The notes beneath the pieces were generated by a model. That model was not told the origin of the DNA. It did not search any database and worked only from the letters and a program-made list of their open reading frames with translations. DNA of 9,267 nt. Origin: a bacterium UBA4883. Lineage in GTDB: Bacteria > Bacillota > Clostridia > Oscillospirales > Acutalibacteraceae. Of the stretch, positions 6,591-9,267 are shown piece by piece (positions within the stretch are counted from its first letter, which is position 1; each line of letters opens with the position of its first letter). The stretch covers positions 3,451 through 12,717 of the forward strand of contig DHDF01000061.1 in NCBI GenBank assembly GCA_002399225.1. Direction: 5' to 3'. A program made the translations under genes and the position numbers.

Positions 6591-6610
6591 CTTCCTGCGA
6601 CGGCAGGAAG
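6591..6610. other. Perfect stem-loop in the leader of the secreted repeat protein
   Basis: CTTCCTGC (6591-6598) and GCAGGAAG (6603-6610) form an 8-bp stem with a 4-base loop. It sits inside the roughly 95-base 5' leader, about 40 bases before the start codon. No long T-run follows on the minus strand, so mRNA stabilisation or a protein-binding site is more likely than termination. Confidence 0.55.
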
Positions 6611-6655
6611 GGATTTCCACAGTCACTTGCTTCGATAATTTTTCCATATAAGTAG

Positions 6656-6684
6656 ATTATACCCTTGAAAAGGGGGAATTTCAA
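6656..6684 (-). promoter_or_regulatory. Near-consensus sigma-A promoter of the secreted repeat protein
   Basis: On the minus strand, TTGAAA (6684-6679), exactly 17 bases, then TATAAT (6661-6656). This is the best promoter in the window. The start should be near 6649. Confidence 0.85.
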
Positions 6685-6753
6685 GGAAGATGAGAGAAAA
6701 GTAGACAGAATTTCCCAAAATTCATCATTTTTCTATCCCGTTAAGGCAGTCTT

Positions 6754-7419
6754 CTAACGAAACATCGGCTTTCCGCCGCGGCGTTGGGCCTGGCGATGGA
6801 AACAGCAGAGGTAATTTTTCTCCGCCTGCGCCCAGTTGATCAGATGCAGAAACGCATCCAGGTATTCTCCCCGCCTGTTTTGGTATTGCAGGTAATAGGC
6901 ATGTTCCCACACATCCACCGCAAGGACCGGACAAAAGCCTCGCGGCAGCGGGGTATCCTGGTTCATGGAGTTGATCACTTTCAGCCGGCCGCAGCAGTCC
7001 GCCACCAGCCAGGCATAGCCAGAGCCGAACAGGTTGAGCGCACACTGTTTCAGCCGCTCCTGAAATTTTTCCACGGAACCGAACGCTGAACGGATTGCGC
7101 CGGCCAGTTTCCCCTCCGGCTGGTTTCCTTCCGGATTTTTCATAATGCGAAAATAAAGATCATGATTATACACCCCTCCCGCATTGTTCCAGACCGCCGT
7201 CTGCATTTGAAACGGAAGGCGGCAATTTTCCCGAATCAGCCGTTCCAGCGGCCAGCTTTGGTAAGCCGGCAGTTTTTCAAGCGCCTGATTCAAATGATCA
7301 ATATAGGCTTTAAAATGTTTGTCATGGTGAAACTGTAGTGTTTCGGCATTCAGGTAAGGCTCCAGCGCATGGTAAGAGTAAGGCAGCGGCGGCAGTTCAA
7401 ATGGATAATGACCGTTCAT
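6754..7419 (-). CDS. sodA: Superoxide dismutase, Mn/Fe family (Mn-type residues)
   Basis: The enzyme converts superoxide to oxygen and hydrogen peroxide in the cytoplasm. From ATG 7419 (AAAGGT 8 bases upstream) the product is 221 residues. The opening FELPPLPYSYHALEPYL is typical of the family, and there is no signal peptide. The four metal ligands are visible: His31 (in FHHDKH), His86 (in VYNHDLYF), Asp169 and His173 (in DVWEHAYY). Gln154 in NQDTPL, together with the Gly-Gly pair at 81-82, is the pattern of Mn-type or cambialistic enzymes. The C-terminus runs about 17 residues past the usual end as a Cys-Cys and basic tail, and seven cysteines in all is high for the family. The open frame extends upstream to 7575, but that part has no ribosome binding site and non-family sequence. 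It diverges from the CAP-domain gene. No convincing promoter was found. Confidence 0.95.
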   Translation of the reverse strand: MNGHYPFELPPLPYSYHALEPYLNAETLQFHHDKHFKAYIDHLNQALEKLPAYQSWPLERLIRENCRLPFQMQTAVWNNAGGVYNHDLYFRIMKNPEGNQPEGKLAGAIRSAFGSVEKFQERLKQCALNLFGSGYAWLVADCCGRLKVINSMNQDTPLPRGFCPVLAVDVWEHAYYLQYQNRRGEYLDAFLHLINWAQAEKNYLCCFHRQAQRRGGKPMFR

Positions 7420-7552
7420 GGCAATCGACCTTTCTGAAAATTCTGATAAATTTATATTCCGCCAGTCGAAGGAATTTTCCTGATCTATAAAAAAGCTGGA
7501 AAAAATTGAGGGATTGCCAAGTTCCTTTGAGCGTGTTACGATAAAAACATAA

Positions 7553-7589
7553 AAATTACAAGTTTGTAATTTCATTTACATATTTGTAA
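7553..7589. promoter_or_regulatory. Tandem palindromic operator-like sites, 20 bp apart
   Basis: The first site is a perfect 20-bp palindrome, AAATTACAA-GT-TTGTAATTT (7553-7572). The second (7576-7589) is TTACA-TATT-TGTAA. Their centres are 20 bp apart, about two helical turns, and TTACG at 7536 keeps the same register as a possible degenerate third copy. They lie 34-70 bases before the CAP gene start and over 130 bases before the dismutase start, overlapping the likely CAP promoter (TTACAA 7556-7561, 17 bases, CATATT 7579-7584). The regulator is unknown. Confidence 0.5.
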
Positions 7590-7622
7590 TGCTTTAAATC
7601 TTTCTTTGAAAAGGAGCAAATT

Positions 7623-8579
7623 ATGAAAGGCAGATTATTAGCTTTGCTTTTAAGTCTGGTTGTCAGCGGAGCAGCCGGGCTTTATGCCAAAAACACAGCG
7701 GCATCCCCAACCGCTGCCTCCGCACAAAATGCGGCCGCCACGGTTTCTTCCGAAAGCCAGGCCGGTTGCAGCTCCGGCTCCGCCCAGATGACTGTATCCT
7801 CCTGCCCGTCCTCGTCCGCAGCTGGCACAGCAACCGCTGCCAAGGCAGTCTCCGGCTCGTGCCAAAGCGGCTGCACATCCCCTTCTTCCCGCTACTGCAC
7901 ACAGGGCGCCTGCGGCAACTCCGGCTCTTCTTGCAAAACCGCGCAGAACGGCTGCACAACGAGTTCCTGCGCTTCTGGAGCGGCATCGTATTCCTGCCCG
8001 CAAAATAACAGTTGCAGCCGTTCCAGCTGCGGATACAACTCGATCAACCGTTATATCAATGATATTCTCAGCCGCTTTTCCGGCAAAGCCGGCAATCAGG
8101 CTTCAAGCGGCAGAAAAACGGCCTCCTCATCCAAAAGCTCCGGCAACAGTTCTTCCGGTGCGTCCGCTTCCTCCGGCAGCACGGCGACCGGTACCTACGC
8201 GGAGTATCAGAACCAGGTGGTGCAGCTTGTGAACCAGGAGCGCACCAGCCGCGGGCTGAACGCGCTTTCCATCGACAGCGCACTGACGAAAACCGCCACT
8301 CTGAAATCCCAGGATATGGCGGACCTCGGTTATTTTGACCATACTTCTCCTACCTATGGATCCCCGTTTGACATGATGAAACAGTTTGGCATCAGCTACC
8401 GCGTCGCCGGCGAGAACATCGCAATGGGGCAGACTTCTCCCAAGCAGGTGATGACCGACTGGATGAATTCAGAAGGCCACAGGGAAAATATTCTGAAATC
8501 TTCCTATACAAAAATCGGCGTGGGAATTGCAAAAAATTCCAGCGGACGCTACTATTGGACCCAACAGTTCATCGGCTGA
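7623..8579 (+). CDS. Secreted CAP/SCP-domain protein with cysteine-rich linker (YkwD-like)
   Basis: The protein has 318 residues from ATG 7623, with AAGGAG 5-6 bases upstream. A signal peptide covers about residues 1-22. A low-complexity region from about 25 to 190 is rich in Ser, Ala, Gly and Cys; it holds 12 cysteines between 49 and 136 and a short helical piece (SINRYINDILSRF). The C-terminal 128 residues are a CAP domain (PF00188 type, as in Bacillus YkwD), opening YAEYQNQVVQLVNQER. Its cavity residues are visible: His240 (YFDH), Glu264 (AGENIA), and Glu284/His286 in EGHRENIL, followed by the family ending IGVGIAKN...YYWTQQFIG. The CAP domain itself has no cysteine. The molecular role of bacterial CAP proteins is not settled; this one is exported and probably cell-surface associated, possibly cross-linked through the linker cysteines. 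It is divergent from the dismutase. Confidence 0.9.
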   Translation: MKGRLLALLLSLVVSGAAGLYAKNTAASPTAASAQNAAATVSSESQAGCSSGSAQMTVSSCPSSSAAGTATAAKAVSGSCQSGCTSPSSRYCTQGACGNSGSSCKTAQNGCTTSSCASGAASYSCPQNNSCSRSSCGYNSINRYINDILSRFSGKAGNQASSGRKTASSSKSSGNSSSGASASSGSTATGTYAEYQNQVVQLVNQERTSRGLNALSIDSALTKTATLKSQDMADLGYFDHTSPTYGSPFDMMKQFGISYRVAGENIAMGQTSPKQVMTDWMNSEGHRENILKSSYTKIGVGIAKNSSGRYYWTQQFIG

Positions 8580-8600
8580 TCCCATGACAAATTGCAACAG

Positions 8601-8630
8601 AGCGGGCCCCGGCATCTGCGGGGGCCCGCT
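8601..8630. terminator. Very GC-rich hairpin after the CAP gene, lacking a T-run
   Basis: AGCGGGCCCC (8601-8610) pairs perfectly with GGGGCCCGCT (8621-8630) over a 10-base loop, 21 bases past the CAP stop codon. Neither strand has a following T-run, so it may act as a 3' stability element or a non-canonical terminator between two converging units. Confidence 0.5.
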
Positions 8631-8688
8631 GTAACAGAAGACCATTCTCACCGCACATGAATCAATCTGCGGCTGTAAGATTTGGAAT

Positions 8689-8883
8689 TCAACCTAAAAA
8701 CCAAATGACAAACAGCAAATACGAAGCGACAATATTGACACAAAAACCGATGCCCATCGGTACAACATTTCTTTTGATTACTTGAAACATATCGACTTCG
8801 CATACGTTCGAAACTGCAATGAGTGCCCCGCAAACAGGTGACAACCCTTTCGGGATAATTGCTCCGACTTTTTTCGAGTTGTT
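8689..8883 (-). pseudogene. Truncated C-terminus of a membrane transporter (DcuC/YfcC-like)
   Basis: A 64-codon open stretch ends at TGA 8691-8689. It reads like the end of an ion or dicarboxylate transporter: a glycine/serine re-entrant-like motif (PKGLSPVCGALIAVSN), then an amphipathic VDMFQVIKRNVVP segment, then a final hydrophobic helix (FCVNIVASYLLFVIWFLG). The order 'G-x-S-P-x-x-G...V-x-x-V-K-R-x-x-x-P' before the last helix is known from DcuC-type and related carriers. Upstream, an in-frame TAA (8886-8884) blocks the frame, no ribosome binding site or start codon is present, and the remaining several hundred residues are missing. I read it as a decaying 5'-truncated remnant. The family assignment is from memory of motifs and is moderate; that it is transporter-derived is more secure. 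Confidence 0.55.
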
Positions 8884-8923
8884 TTACAACAGTCCTTTTT
8901 TCGCACATTCCGGGCCTTTCTTC

Positions 8924-8952
8924 TTGCATTTGCTTCCATTTGCGGATAAGAT
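8924..8952 (+). promoter_or_regulatory. Likely promoter of the sirtuin gene
   Basis: TTGCAT (8924-8929), exactly 17 bases, then TAAGAT (8947-8952). The start would be near 8959, about 30 bases before the start codon. Confidence 0.6.
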
Positions 8953-8989
8953 TAAAGAAAAAGCTGTTAACACCTTGGAGGGATGGTTG

Positions 8990-9267
8990 ATGACAGATAC
9001 GGAAAAACTTCAGCAAATGGTCGACGCAAGTCACCGCATCGTTTTTTTCGGCGGCGCGGGTGTTTCAACGGAAAGCGGGATTCCCGACTTCCGCAGTGTA
9101 GACGGATTGTATCATCAAAAATATAAATATCCGCCTGAAGTCATGCTCAGCCACGGTTTTTACCAATCCCACACGAAGGAGTTTTTTGATTTTTATCGGG
9201 GAAAGATGCTCTATCTTGACGCACAGCCGAATGCCGCGCACAAAAAGCTGGCGGAACTGGAACAGGC
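8990..9267 (+). CDS. cobB: NAD-dependent protein deacylase, Sir2 family (5' part)
   Basis: The first 92 codons of a sirtuin run off the right edge of the window. The ATG at 8990 has GGAGGG (8977-8982) 7 bases upstream; a TTG directly before it (8987) is an alternative. The NAD-binding motif GGAGVSTESGIPDFRS spans about residues 21-36, with the invariant GAG-x-S and GIPDFR parts. It is followed by the family's G-L-Y segment, by a Phe-Tyr-rich helix region (EFFDFYRGKM) and by the start of the 'PNAAHKKLAELE' helix. Sirtuins remove acetyl or other acyl groups from lysines using NAD; in bacteria a common target is acetyl-CoA synthetase. The catalytic His and the zinc cysteines lie beyond the window. 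It appears to stand alone, with its own promoter. Confidence 0.95.
   Translation, partial: MTDTEKLQQMVDASHRIVFFGGAGVSTESGIPDFRSVDGLYHQKYKYPPEVMLSHGFYQSHTKEFFDFYRGKMLYLDAQPNAAHKKLAELEQ

Noticed and set aside
7420..7575. N-terminal extension of the superoxide dismutase frame upstream of 7419
   Set aside because: The extra 52 residues do not fit the family, there is no ribosome binding site at the upstream ATG, and the region overlaps palindromic operator-like sites.
8648..9034. 128-residue minus-strand open frame
   Set aside because: It overlaps the sirtuin start and is read in a different frame from the recognisable transporter remnant; composition is not protein-like.

Overview
The window looks like chromosomal DNA of a low-to-mid GC Gram-positive anaerobe of the Clostridia, most likely Oscillospirales/Ruminococcaceae-like. 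This is inferred from the strong AGGAGG-type ribosome binding sites, frequent TTG starts, sigma-A promoters close to consensus, U-tract terminators, a BofC-like sporulation domain and a cysteine-rich CAP/SCP-domain protein. No mobile element, CRISPR array, tRNA or rRNA was seen. The gene content is mostly cell envelope, stress and housekeeping.

Layout. 1-167 (-) is the 5' end of a single-pass membrane protein, possibly a class A penicillin-binding protein. It diverges from 266-652 (+), a membrane-anchored BofC-C-terminal-like protein. 692-1234 (-) is a HemG-like flavodoxin. The 393-base gap to 1628 holds a strong plus-strand terminator (1386-1420) with no plus-strand gene ahead of it, so it may end a small RNA, and then a near-consensus promoter (1538-1565). 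That promoter drives a two-gene operon: an AlgI-type MBOAT O-acyltransferase (1628-3109) and an SGNH-type partner (3123-4265, apparently frameshifted near its 3' end). Together they probably O-acylate an extracellular polymer. A 60-base bidirectional terminator (4291-4350) closes the operon.

From 4415 to 7419 the genes run on the minus strand: a 35-residue membrane peptide with its own promoter, a 622-residue secreted protein (beta-rich repeats followed by Ig-like repeats) with a near-perfect promoter, and a Mn-type superoxide dismutase. The dismutase diverges from a secreted CAP-domain protein (7623-8579). Between them lie tandem palindromes phased at 20 bp that look like operators. After a GC-rich hairpin there is the truncated C-terminus of a transporter (8689-8883, -). 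A promoter then leads into the 5' end of a sirtuin gene (8990 onward), cut by the window edge.

I see no obvious new multi-gene system. The best leads are the orphan terminator/candidate small RNA, the near-leaderless membrane-peptide gene, and the 20-bp-phased palindromes.
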